Origin: Thalassospira sp.
GTDB taxonomy: Bacteria > Pseudomonadota > Alphaproteobacteria > Rhodospirillales > Thalassospiraceae
Reading direction: 5' to 3'
NCBI RefSeq assembly: GCF_002709775.1
Contig: NZ_PAQR01000026.1
Span: forward strand, 1-64,000
Length of the DNA stretch: 64,000 nt
The position numbers and the translations under genes are program-made. Under the pieces are notes generated by a model. That model had not been told where the DNA came from and did not search any database. It worked only from the letters and a program-made list of their open reading frames with translations. The number at the start of each line of letters is the position of its first letter. Position 1 is the first letter of the stretch. Shown here in pieces: positions 34,763 to 42,724 of the stretch.

Positions 34763-36124
34763 ATGTCGGACTATGATTTTGATTTGTTTGTTGTCGGTGC
34801 CGGTTCGGGTGGCGTGCGCGCAGCGCGCGTGGCATCGGGATATGGCGCAAAGGTCGCCATCGCCGAAGAAAGCCAGGTTGGCGGTACCTGTGTCATCCGG
34901 GGTTGCGTACCCAAAAAGCTTCTGGTCTACGGCGCACATTTTGCCGAGGATTTTGAAGATGCATCGGCTTATGGCTGGACCCTTCCGGGCGAACCCAGCT
35001 TTAGCTGGAAGACCCTGATCGCCAACAAGGATGCCGAGATTGATCGCCTGAACGGCATCTATAAAAAGCTTCTGGCCGGATCAAACGTCGAACTGTTCGA
35101 AAGCCGTGCGGTGCTCAAGGATGCCCATACCCTTGATGTCGGCGGCAAAACGGTCACGGCCGAGCGCATCCTGATTGCGGTTGGTGGCACTCCGGTCATG
35201 CCCGATATCCCGGGCATCGAACATGCGATCTCCTCCAATCAGGCCTTCCATCTTGAAGACCTGCCCGAACGCATCGCGGTCGTCGGTGGTGGCTATATCG
35301 CGGTCGAGTTCGCCGGTATCTTCGCCGGTCTTGGCGCCAACGTGACCCAGTTCTATCGCGGTGATCAGATCCTGCGCGGCTTTGATAACGATATCCGCAA
35401 CCATCTGGCCGAGGAAATCGTCAAAAAAGGCATTGATCTGCGCCTGCATACCAATGTCACGGCGATTTCAAAAAACGATGACGGCTCGCTGACCCTGACG
35501 CTGACCGGTGGTGGTCATCAGGAAGTCGATGCCATCATGTTCGCCACGGGCCGTGAACCGAAAACCCATGGTCTGGGCCTTGAACAAGCCGGTGTTGAAC
35601 TAAACGACAAGGGCGCGATCCTGACCAATGCCGGTCTGCAGACCAGCGTTCCGAACATCTATGCGGTTGGTGACGTGCGCGATCACGTCCAGCTGACCCC
35701 GGTCGCGATCAAGGAAGGCATGTCATTTGCCGATACCGTCTATGGCGGCAAGCCTTGGTCGATGGCCTATCAGGCCATCCCGACCGCCGTCTTTAGCCAG
35801 CCGCCGGTCGGTACCGTCGGCCTGTCAGAGGAAGAGGCACGCGCAAAAGGCAAGGATATCGATATCTATAAATCGACCTTCAAACCGATGCGCCACACCC
35901 TGTCGGGCCGCGATGAAAAAACGCTGATGAAGCTGATCGTCGATAAAACCACCGACGTGGTGCTTGGCGCGCATATGGTCGGCCCGGATGCGGCCGAAAT
36001 CATTCAGGGCATCGGCATTGCCGTGCGTATGGGTGCGACCAAGGCCCAATTCGATCAGACCGTCGCCGTCCATCCGTCAGCGGCCGAGGAATTTGTCACC
36101 ATGCGAACGCCTGTTTCGGACTGA
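34763..36124 (+). CDS. gor: Glutathione reductase
   Basis: An NADPH-dependent flavoenzyme that reduces glutathione disulfide. The 453-residue protein has the FAD fold FVVGAGSGGVRAARVA, the redox-active disulfide GGTCVIRGCVPKKLL (CxxxxC), an NADPH-binding fold (VVGGGYIAVEFAGIFAGLG) and the C-terminal VHPSAAEEFVTM with the catalytic His-Glu pair. The ATG at 34763 follows CAGGA; an in-frame start at 34700 is possible but lacks a site. It is monocistronic, with a strong terminator behind it. Confidence 0.96.
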   Translation: MSDYDFDLFVVGAGSGGVRAARVASGYGAKVAIAEESQVGGTCVIRGCVPKKLLVYGAHFAEDFEDASAYGWTLPGEPSFSWKTLIANKDAEIDRLNGIYKKLLAGSNVELFESRAVLKDAHTLDVGGKTVTAERILIAVGGTPVMPDIPGIEHAISSNQAFHLEDLPERIAVVGGGYIAVEFAGIFAGLGANVTQFYRGDQILRGFDNDIRNHLAEEIVKKGIDLRLHTNVTAISKNDDGSLTLTLTGGGHQEVDAIMFATGREPKTHGLGLEQAGVELNDKGAILTNAGLQTSVPNIYAVGDVRDHVQLTPVAIKEGMSFADTVYGGKPWSMAYQAIPTAVFSQPPVGTVGLSEEEARAKGKDIDIYKSTFKPMRHTLSGRDEKTLMKLIVDKTTDVVLGAHMVGPDAAEIIQGIGIAVRMGATKAQFDQTVAVHPSAAEEFVTMRTPVSD

Positions 36125-36150
36125 TCCTGTTTGCATGAGCTGAAAGTAAT

Positions 36151-36185
36151 CGGGCGGTGCCATGTGGCACCGCCCGTTTCTTTTT
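36151..36185. terminator. Intrinsic terminator between gor and the enolase-family gene
   Basis: A perfect 11-bp stem, CGGGCGGTGCC / GGCACCGCCCG, with an ATGT loop is followed by TTTCTTTTT. It lies between convergent gor and the sugar-acid operon. Confidence 0.9.
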
Positions 36186-36188
36186 GGG

Positions 36189-37391
36189 TCAGTCGGCGAC
36201 CGATTTTCGGCGCGAAACCGTAAATACCTTGCCAAGGTCAGGATTGAGTTCGGTGCCCAGACCCGGTCCTTCCGGGATGGTGATCATGCCGTTTTTGACG
36301 GTCGGCAGTTTGGTCACCAGATCGCGATACCAGGTGTTGTAAAATGCGCGCACGCTTTCCTGCACCATTGCATTGGGTGCGTTCAGCGAGAGATGTGTGG
36401 AGGCGGTCAAGACAATAGGGCCGGTGCAATCATGTGGGGCGACGGGCAGGTGCCAGGCTTCTGCCATGGCCGCAATCTTGCGGGCCTCAGAAAGTCCGCC
36501 GCACCAGCTGAGGTCCAGCATGACCACGCCGGCGGCATTGGTTTCGAGTAAGTCACGGAATGCCCAGCGCGACCCCAGCGTTTCCGATGCACAGATCGGG
36601 GCGGGGGAAACTTCGGCATAGCGTTTCAGGCTTGAAAGGCTATCCATCTTGATCGGGTCTTCGTGCCAGAAGGTCTGATAGGGCGTCAGTGCCTTGGCGA
36701 TTTGCTGGGCGGGCAGAAGCTGCCACATCGAATGGAACTCGACCATGATGTCGATCTTGTCACCGACCGCTTTGCGGATTTTCTCAAACGGCTCGAGACA
36801 GGATTTAAGATCCGGCAGCGAGATATATTGCCCGCGGGTTTTCTCCGCTGCGATGTCAAACGGCCAGATTTTCATCGCCGTGATGCCATCCGCCAGAAGG
36901 GATTCTGCAAGTTCATCGGCGCGATACAGGAACCCGTTCAGATCGTCATAATCCTTGGCCGATTTGGCATTAAGGTCATAATTGGCTGTGGTCTGGCCGG
37001 TGGCCTTCTTGATGTATTCGGTGCCCGCACAGGTGTTGTAAGTGCGAATTTCAGATCGCGAGAACCCACCCAGAAGCTGGGTGATCGGAAGGTTGGTTGC
37101 CTTGCCAAAGATATCCCAAAGCGCGATGTCAAAGGCGGAATTGCCGCGCACCTCGGCACCCGATGACCGAAAACCGACATAGCCCACCAGATCAGCAGAC
37201 AGCAGATCAATCTGCAGCGGATCGCGCCCGATCACGCGCGGTGCGACATATTCATGCAAATAGGCCTCGACGGTTTCAGACATAAAGAATGTCTCGCCCA
37301 GGCCAGTAATGCCCTCATCGGTGTGAACTTCGACCCAAAGCAGGTTGGGGCGTTCGGCAATGCGCACGGTTTCAATTGCGGTGATTTTCAT
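36189..37391 (-). CDS. Enolase-superfamily sugar-acid dehydratase/racemase (MR-type)
   Basis: A 400-residue mandelate-racemase/muconate-lactonizing-type protein. The three metal ligands can be seen as E218 (in MVEFHSMW), E244 (in WHEDP) and E270 (in CASETLG), with K174 (AMKIWPF), H220, D293 and H320 (APHDCTGP) as candidate catalytic residues. This set fits an acid-sugar dehydratase rather than enolase. The ATG at 37391 follows GAGG. The gene is last in gntK-TRAP-enolase, so the substrate is likely an aldonic or uronic acid brought in by the TRAP system. The exact substrate cannot be told. Confidence 0.85.
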   Translation of the reverse strand: MKITAIETVRIAERPNLLWVEVHTDEGITGLGETFFMSETVEAYLHEYVAPRVIGRDPLQIDLLSADLVGYVGFRSSGAEVRGNSAFDIALWDIFGKATNLPITQLLGGFSRSEIRTYNTCAGTEYIKKATGQTTANYDLNAKSAKDYDDLNGFLYRADELAESLLADGITAMKIWPFDIAAEKTRGQYISLPDLKSCLEPFEKIRKAVGDKIDIMVEFHSMWQLLPAQQIAKALTPYQTFWHEDPIKMDSLSSLKRYAEVSPAPICASETLGSRWAFRDLLETNAAGVVMLDLSWCGGLSEARKIAAMAEAWHLPVAPHDCTGPIVLTASTHLSLNAPNAMVQESVRAFYNTWYRDLVTKLPTVKNGMITIPEGPGLGTELNPDLGKVFTVSRRKSVAD

Positions 37392-37451
37392 GTCAAACCT
37401 CAAAACGCAAAAGACGGAGCCGATTGGCTCCGTCCTGAACAATGTCGGTTG

Positions 37452-38759
37452 TTAGCGTCCGGTAATGCCCGGGAAGATGATCAACAGGGCAACCGCCAAA
37501 ATCTGCAGGCAGATGAAGGGCAGGAGTGCCTTGAAAATATCGCCCAGTGATATGTCCGGTGGTGCCACGGACTTCAGGTAAAACGCGGCAGGTCCGAATG
37601 GCGGAGACAGGAAGCTCACCTGCATGTTCATGGCAAACAGCACCCCGAACCAGACCGGGTCAAAGCCAAGCTGTTTAACGATTGGCACAAAGATCGGCAT
37701 GGTCAGAAGCGCGATACCCACCCAATCAAGGAACATGCCCAGCACAAACAGGATCAGCATCATGAACAGGATGATGATGGTCGGATCATCGGAAATGCCG
37801 GTGATCAGGCCCGATACAAACTTGATCCCGCCCATGAGGTTAAACACGCCAACAAGGGCCGATGCCCCGATACCGATCCAGACAATCATGCCACAGGTCG
37901 ACAGCGTCTGAATGGCGGCAGCTTTGAGCATTGAGACTGAAAATTCACGGCGCAGAATGGTGGATGCGATCACACCTGCGACACCAACGGCTGATGCCTC
38001 TGTCACGGAGGCAATCCCGCCATAGATCGATCCCAGGACGCAGAACACGACCAAAATCGGCAGGAAAAGGCCCTTGAGAAGGCGCATCTTTTCCGCGTGC
38101 GGGATTTTCTCGGTCTGGGGCGGCGGGGCGATATTGTTGCCGGTGTAGGACCGAAACAGGATATAGGCGACGTAAAAACCGGCCAGCATGAAGCCCGGGA
38201 TAAAGGCCGACGTAAACAGATCGCCGATCGAGACGTTGGCGGTCAGACCATAAATGATCAGAACGATCGATGGTGGCACCATGGTGCCCAGCGACCCACC
38301 GGCACAAACCACACCGATGGCAAGGTTCTTGTCATAGCCCTGACGCAACATCTGGGGCAGGGCGATCAGGCCAAGCAGCACAATCTCGCCGCCGATGATG
38401 CCGCTCATGGCGGCCAGGATCACGGCAACAAAGATCGTCTGAACGGCAACACCACCCCTAAGTCTGCCGCCAAACAGCCGCATGGCATCAAACAGATCGC
38501 GGGCAATCCCCGACCGATCGAGGATCGCTGCCATCAGGACGAACATCGGCACCGAGACAAAGACAAAGGATGAAACGAATGAATAGACGCGGCTGGTAAT
38601 CAGCGGGACGGCCATCGGGCCAAACCAGCCCAGCGTGAAAATCAGTGCGATCAGCAGCGTGACAAACGCCAGCGGCATCCCGGTGATAAGAAAACCAAGC
38701 AGCATGACGAACATGGCAAGCGTGCCGTATTCAATGCCAAGGGACTGTAAATCAAACAT
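37452..38759 (-). CDS. TRAP transporter large permease (DctM/SiaM type)
   Basis: A 435-residue membrane protein with about 12 hydrophobic segments, among them FLITGMPLAFVTLLIALIF, SGIIGGEIVLLGLIALPQML and GGSLGTMVPPSIVLIIYG. The latter two are DctM hallmarks and line the sodium/substrate path. The ATG at 38759 follows AGGA; a TTG one codon earlier is also open. It works with the small permease upstream and the DctP-type binding protein. Confidence 0.93.
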   Translation of the reverse strand: MFDLQSLGIEYGTLAMFVMLLGFLITGMPLAFVTLLIALIFTLGWFGPMAVPLITSRVYSFVSSFVFVSVPMFVLMAAILDRSGIARDLFDAMRLFGGRLRGGVAVQTIFVAVILAAMSGIIGGEIVLLGLIALPQMLRQGYDKNLAIGVVCAGGSLGTMVPPSIVLIIYGLTANVSIGDLFTSAFIPGFMLAGFYVAYILFRSYTGNNIAPPPQTEKIPHAEKMRLLKGLFLPILVVFCVLGSIYGGIASVTEASAVGVAGVIASTILRREFSVSMLKAAAIQTLSTCGMIVWIGIGASALVGVFNLMGGIKFVSGLITGISDDPTIIILFMMLILFVLGMFLDWVGIALLTMPIFVPIVKQLGFDPVWFGVLFAMNMQVSFLSPPFGPAAFYLKSVAPPDISLGDIFKALLPFICLQILAVALLIIFPGITGR

Positions 38760-38822
38760 CAAGCCGGTTCCTGAGTGCGCGTGTTCGCATGTCGAATTTC
38801 AAATGATTTCGGGATTGCTGCG

Positions 38823-39404
38823 TTACTCGGTGGCGTCTTTGCCGCCAAGGCCGCGCATGTAATTGATCGCAAGAATGATGAACTGCACGGTGAGTGCGAT
38901 CATCACGATCAGCAAAAAGATCTTAAGCAGCGACGGAAATGGCGGGTTCCATGCCGATCCGCTGGTTTCAAGTCGAACGGAGCCATCCGGGGCAAAGGCA
39001 GCCCGACCGACCATCAGCCATGCCGCCCAGGCAAAGAAGCCCGACGCCACCGCACAGATCAGCGAGATCGCAATATCAAGGAAGCGGCGCAGCTTCGGGC
39101 CGGCAATGTCATAAATAATGACCACACGGATATGCTTGTCACGCGATGCACAGAAAAGGCCACCAAACACAAAACCGATCCCGCACAGGAAGGTCGTGGT
39201 TTCATGGGCCCAGAGTGTCGGGCTGTCAAAGACGTGCCGCATGACGATTTCAATGATCAGAACACTCATCGAGCCCAGAAAGCCGATGGCAAAGATAGTG
39301 CCGGTTTTATCGACCATTTTGCCAAAAAGGCCCGACACCGCCGGGACGGTTGCTGTTTCCGGTTCTGGCAGGATCGGTGCGTTCTGTTCCGCGGGATGGG
39401 TCAT
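38823..39404 (-). CDS. TRAP transporter small permease (DctQ type)
   Basis: A 193-residue protein with four hydrophobic segments (about residues 30-50, 68-90, 110-130 and 160-180). The RHVFDSPTLWAHETTTFLCGIGFVFGG and DKHIRVVIIYD stretches match DctQ. It is separated from the binding-protein gene by a 467-base palindromic region, an unusual gap in an otherwise tight operon, and lies 63 bases before dctM. Confidence 0.9.
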   Translation of the reverse strand: MTHPAEQNAPILPEPETATVPAVSGLFGKMVDKTGTIFAIGFLGSMSVLIIEIVMRHVFDSPTLWAHETTTFLCGIGFVFGGLFCASRDKHIRVVIIYDIAGPKLRRFLDIAISLICAVASGFFAWAAWLMVGRAAFAPDGSVRLETSGSAWNPPFPSLLKIFLLIVMIALTVQFIILAINYMRGLGGKDATE

Positions 39405-39424
39405 TTTAATTATCCTTGGGAGCT

Positions 39425-39689
39425 GGGGTCAGGACTTACTAATTTGGTTTGAATGGTCGATCAGATTTGTGCAGATACGCGAAGCAAAGCCGCCGGAAGA
39501 TGCGGATCTTTCAAGGTTTTGCGACAAAGTAGCCTGTGCAAATCTGATCGATCCGTAGGACAGAGTTTCTGCTTGTGAACTCCGACGTCAAAACCCTTGC
39601 CCGGGATGCCGACCCGCGCGGCGGGTCTTTCCTTGGATTTCACAAACATAAACTCTGCCATTCCAATCAAATTAGTAAGTCTTGACCCC
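39425..39689. mobile_element. MITE-like element with 32-bp terminal inverted repeats
   Basis: The arms at 39425-39456 and 39658-39689 match as inverted repeats at 29 of 32 positions (start GGGGTCAGGACTTACTAATT on one side). Just inside the left arm, TCGATCAGATTTGTGCA (39457-39473) pairs with 39535-39551 at 15 of 17 positions. The element is about 265 bp and has no transposase; the only open frame inside (66 codons on the minus strand) is unconvincing. GGGGTCA-type ends are also seen around REP-associated transposase elements, so a MITE mobilised by such an enzyme is a reasonable guess. I saw no clear target-site duplication. Confidence 0.65.
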
Positions 39690-39780
39690 CGAAACAGCCT
39701 GCAATCTGGCAGCGGGGGAGGCCGCGTTCCAATCACGTCGTCTCAAAACGTGATGAGATGCCAGATTGCATCGGGGCGAC
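39685..39780. repeat. Second folded repeat next to the MITE-like element
   Basis: Outer arms ACCCCCGA (39685-39692) and TCGGGG near 39773-39778 enclose CTGCAATCTGGCA (39698-39710), which pairs with TGCCAGATTGCA near 39759-39770, and an inner ATCACGT / ACGTGAT hairpin. Together they would form one long folded arm. It directly abuts the element's right end and may be part of the same mobile unit. Confidence 0.5.
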
Positions 39781-39821
39781 AAATTCGAGTTTGCACAACC
39801 GTCATCCCCGCAGGCTGCCGT

Positions 39822-39857
39822 GATCCGGGCAAGGGATCAGGGTTTCTTGCCCGGATC
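39822..39857. repeat. REP-like hairpin after the TRAP binding-protein gene
   Basis: A perfect 12-bp inverted repeat, GATCCGGGCAAG / CTTGCCCGGATC, with a 12-base loop lies 14 bases after the dctP-type stop codon on the minus strand. The neighbouring GTCATCCCCGCAGG sequence resembles the start of common proteobacterial REP elements. It probably protects the 3' end of the binding-protein message or ends part of its transcripts. Confidence 0.65.
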
Positions 39858-39871
39858 GGGTGCTTCGGGTC

Positions 39872-40900
39872 TTAGATCATGCCCTGCGAGGTCAGATATT
39901 CCATCAGGGTATCATAAACCTTTTTGGCATTCTCGGAACGCTCAGCAGCCTTTTCCCACTGTTTGGTGGCAATGGCGCGGAACTTGTTGCGTTCTTCCTG
40001 CGACCAGTTGTGGATGGTGATGTCACCCTTGGCGCGGGCTTCGGCAACCGCCTTCATGTCCTTGGCAACCAGCTGGGAAACTTCATCCTGTGCAAGGTCG
40101 CGTACCGAAACGGTCAGGATTTCCTGAAGGTCGGCCGGCATGCTGTCCCACTTGGTCTTGTTCATCGAAACTTCAACCAGCGGCATGGAATGGAAGCCCG
40201 GATAGACCGGATGCTTGGCAATGTCGTGCAGGCCTTGTGCCTGGTTGGTCGAGAACACGGTATAGTCGGCAGCCTCGATCACTTTTTTATCGAGCGACGT
40301 AAAGACTTCCGAGCCCGGAATGTTGACCGGGGTTGCACCGGCTGCGGCAAACACTTCGTTCACCATGCCTTCCGGGGCGCGCATTTTAAGACCCTTAAGG
40401 TCATCAACGCCATCAAGCGGGACGGCGGAAACGAATGCTTCAAGGCCCGGGGTGGTCGCACCGATGAAGTGCAGGCCATAAGGTTCGACCAGCGAATTCA
40501 TCAGCTCCTTACCGCCACCATATTCCATGAAACGGAACATTTCCTGCGGATCGGACCATGCGCCAACCGGGTTCGCGATCAGGCCGAATGCCGGATCCTT
40601 GCCCGAAAAATAGCTGGTGTCGGTGATGTGACCATCAAGAATGCCAGCGGCAATCGCATCCTGGGTTTCGTTGTGTTCGACAACCGAACCTACCGGCAGC
40701 ATCTCGATCGAAATGCGGCCACCGGTCAGGGTACCAACACGTTCTGCCCATTCCTGCTGAATGATGAAGTTCGGGTTGCCGGCCGGATCACTCGACTGGA
40801 ATTTAAGCGCGTAATCCTGGGCATTTGCCGCAAAGGGTGCGGTGGTGGTCATGGTGATGGCAAGCGCTGCGCCAGCCAGTGTTTTCAAGGACATTTTCAT
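39872..40900 (-). CDS. TRAP transporter substrate-binding protein (DctP family)
   Basis: A 342-residue periplasmic protein with a signal peptide ending near PFAANAQDYALKF (about residue 27). The LKGLKMRAPEGMVNEVFAAAGA stretch contains the conserved arginine that binds the substrate carboxylate, so an organic or sugar acid is expected. The start lies 20 bases after gntK and has GGGAG upstream. It is separated from the two membrane components by the palindromic gap, which is unusual. Confidence 0.92.
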   Translation of the reverse strand: MKMSLKTLAGAALAITMTTTAPFAANAQDYALKFQSSDPAGNPNFIIQQEWAERVGTLTGGRISIEMLPVGSVVEHNETQDAIAAGILDGHITDTSYFSGKDPAFGLIANPVGAWSDPQEMFRFMEYGGGKELMNSLVEPYGLHFIGATTPGLEAFVSAVPLDGVDDLKGLKMRAPEGMVNEVFAAAGATPVNIPGSEVFTSLDKKVIEAADYTVFSTNQAQGLHDIAKHPVYPGFHSMPLVEVSMNKTKWDSMPADLQEILTVSVRDLAQDEVSQLVAKDMKAVAEARAKGDITIHNWSQEERNKFRAIATKQWEKAAERSENAKKVYDTLMEYLTSQGMI

Positions 40901-40920
40901 CTGTTTTCTCCCTGGGTTGA

Positions 40921-41511
40921 TTATTTTACGTCAGTGCCGGGTGCCAATCTGGCATCGGATGCTGCGTAACGCTGCTTCAAACCCGAAACAGCGGTTTGGA
41001 CGATGTCTTCAAGCGGGCCTTCGATTGAGACAGCCAGCGGGTCTTCATCGGGGCCCGGCGGTTCAAGATCGTGAAGCTGACTGTCAAGAAGTTGCGAGGG
41101 CATGAAGTGGCCAGCACGGCTGTTCATGCGCTCGAATATCAAATCACGGGGACCATTGAGGAAAACGAAGCTGACCTCTCCCAGACGCGTACGCAGATAA
41201 TCGCGATAGCGACGCTTGAGCGCCGAGCAGGCGATAAAAACGGTTCCGGGAAACGGATTGCCGCGCGGTGTCGTCGGATCGGTGGATTGGCCAACATGCT
41301 CGGCTGCGGTGGAAACGGCGTCCAGCCACGGCCAGCGCATTTCATCATTAAGCGGCAGCCCACGGCTCATATGCTCAACATTGGCCTTTGGGTGATGGTC
41401 GTCTGCATCCAGCCACGCATTATCCGTGGCTGCTGCAAGGCGCCGTGCCGTTTCGGTTTTGCCCGATCCGCACACGCCCATGACGACAACATATCTGGTC
41501 TGCCGGTTCAT
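40921..41511 (-). CDS. gntK: Gluconokinase GntK
   Basis: GntK phosphorylates gluconate to 6-phosphogluconate, which enters the Entner-Doudoroff or pentose-phosphate route. The 196-residue protein has the P-loop VMGVCGSGKTETA, DADDHHPKANVEHMSRGLPLNDEMRWPWL, and FIACSALKRRYRDYLR, all GntK landmarks. I use the ATG at 41511; a GTG six codons upstream is also possible. First gene of the operon, next to the twin operators and divergent from the LacI-type regulator, so gluconate or a related acid is the probable inducer. Confidence 0.93.
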   Translation of the reverse strand: MNRQTRYVVVMGVCGSGKTETARRLAAATDNAWLDADDHHPKANVEHMSRGLPLNDEMRWPWLDAVSTAAEHVGQSTDPTTPRGNPFPGTVFIACSALKRRYRDYLRTRLGEVSFVFLNGPRDLIFERMNSRAGHFMPSQLLDSQLHDLEPPGPDEDPLAVSIEGPLEDIVQTAVSGLKQRYAASDARLAPGTDVK

Positions 41512-41577
41512 AAGGTTCTTCGTTCTCACTGGTTTTCAGGGCTTGGTTTTACTCTTGGACAGCCCTGTTGTGTTATG

Positions 41578-41610
41578 ATGTTAGCGCTAACATAATGTTA
41601 GCGCTAACAT
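41578..41610. promoter_or_regulatory. Tandem perfect operators for a LacI-family regulator
   Basis: Two identical 16-bp palindromes, ATGTTAGCGCTAACAT, at 41578-41593 and 41595-41610, one base apart and 17 bp centre to centre. Both halves and the CG centre are typical of LacI-family sites such as those of GntR. They lie between gntK and the divergent LacI-type gene, so one repressor could control both directions. The spacing puts two dimers about 1.6 helical turns apart. Confidence 0.88.
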
Positions 41611-41684
41611 CACGTCAACACCCTATTTCACAGGAAGGCACAAGGTGCTTGTCGCTACGGAAAAGACGTAATAAATGTAAGGGT

Positions 41685-42710
41685 ATGAGGAAGCGCAAAG
41701 GGGCCGGGCGGCCAACCATTTCTGACGTTGCCGAAAAGGCCGGGGTCAGCACCATCACCGTTTCACGTGCCTTGCGTGATCCGTCAAAGGTGTCCGATCA
41801 CCTGCGCCGCAAGATCGATAACGCGGTGAAAAAGCTCAATTATGTGCCGCATTCCCATGCCAGCGCGCTGGCATCGACTCGCTCCAACATTATTGGTGTG
41901 ATCGTGCCGTCACTCACCAACAACGTTTTTGCCGATACGCTTCGCGCGATTTATGACGCCTTTGATCAGGGCGTCTATCAGGTGCAACTTGGTAATTCGC
42001 GCTATGTCGCGAAAGAGGAAGAACGCCTTGTGCGCACCTTCCTCGGTCAGGGGCCATCGGCGATGATCATCGCCGGTACCGATCAGACCGAAATCACGCG
42101 CGAACTTCTTGAAAGCGCGCCGTGCCCGGTGGTGCAGATTATGGAAATCGGCGATGACCCGATCGACATGATGGTCGGCTTTTCGCATTTCGAAGGTGGC
42201 CGTGCTGCGGGCATTCATCTGGTGCAAAAGGGCTATAAACGCATCGGGTTTTTGGGCGCGCGCATGGATCCGCGTTCGCACCGCCGTATGGAAGGCTTCA
42301 AGGAAGCCATGCGATCAGGGGGCCGGTATGACCCCGACCTGATCATGACAACCACGACGTCTTCCAGTGTCACTCTTGGTGCTGAACTGATCGGGCAACT
42401 GCGCGCACGTCGCCCGGACCTTGATGCCGTGTTTTGCAACAACGATGACTTGGCGCTTGGTGCGCTGTTTGGCTGTCAGAAGGCGGGGATTTCTGTGCCT
42501 GATGATATGGGGATTATCGGCTTTAACGATCTTGAGATGATGGCGGCAAGCTACCCGTCCCTGACTTCAATCCGTACAGACCGCTATGCGATCGGTAAGC
42601 ATGCGGTGGCCATGATTCAAAGTGCGCTTGATAGCGAAATGCCTGACCAGAAGATCATTGATGTTGGGTTTGAATTGCAGCAGCGCGAGAGCACATCGCG
42701 CAAGCGCTAG
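41685..42710 (+). CDS. LacI-family transcriptional regulator (GntR-like)
   Basis: A 341-residue regulator. A LacI-type helix-turn-helix covers about residues 10-35 (TISDVAEKAGVSTITVSRALRD), a hinge with YVPHSHASALAS follows, and then a periplasmic-binding-protein-like sensor (about 65-335, with GVIVPSLTNNVFADTL, VFCNNDDLALGALFG and GIIGFNDLEM). The ATG at 41685 gives the usual distance to the HTH, although its AAGGG is very close; a TTG near 41649 is an alternative. Divergent from gntK with the twin operators between, it probably represses the sugar-acid operon and itself. Confidence 0.9.
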   Translation: MRKRKGAGRPTISDVAEKAGVSTITVSRALRDPSKVSDHLRRKIDNAVKKLNYVPHSHASALASTRSNIIGVIVPSLTNNVFADTLRAIYDAFDQGVYQVQLGNSRYVAKEEERLVRTFLGQGPSAMIIAGTDQTEITRELLESAPCPVVQIMEIGDDPIDMMVGFSHFEGGRAAGIHLVQKGYKRIGFLGARMDPRSHRRMEGFKEAMRSGGRYDPDLIMTTTTSSSVTLGAELIGQLRARRPDLDAVFCNNDDLALGALFGCQKAGISVPDDMGIIGFNDLEMMAASYPSLTSIRTDRYAIGKHAVAMIQSALDSEMPDQKIIDVGFELQQRESTSRKR

Positions 42711-42724
42711 GGACTTGTCCGTAC

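Larger units (their letters stand above)
39405..39871. other. Gene-free, palindrome-rich gap inside the TRAP operon
   Basis: These 467 bases carry no credible gene. They contain a 265-base inverted-repeat element (39425-39689), then a second folded stretch (39685-39780) and a strong hairpin just after the dctP stop (39822-39857). The short frames inside are treated as chance. Confidence 0.75.

Noticed and set aside
39461-39736. A minus-strand frame crossing the MITE-like element
   Set aside because: It runs through the inverted-repeat arm, has no ribosome site and no transposase motif; treated as chance.
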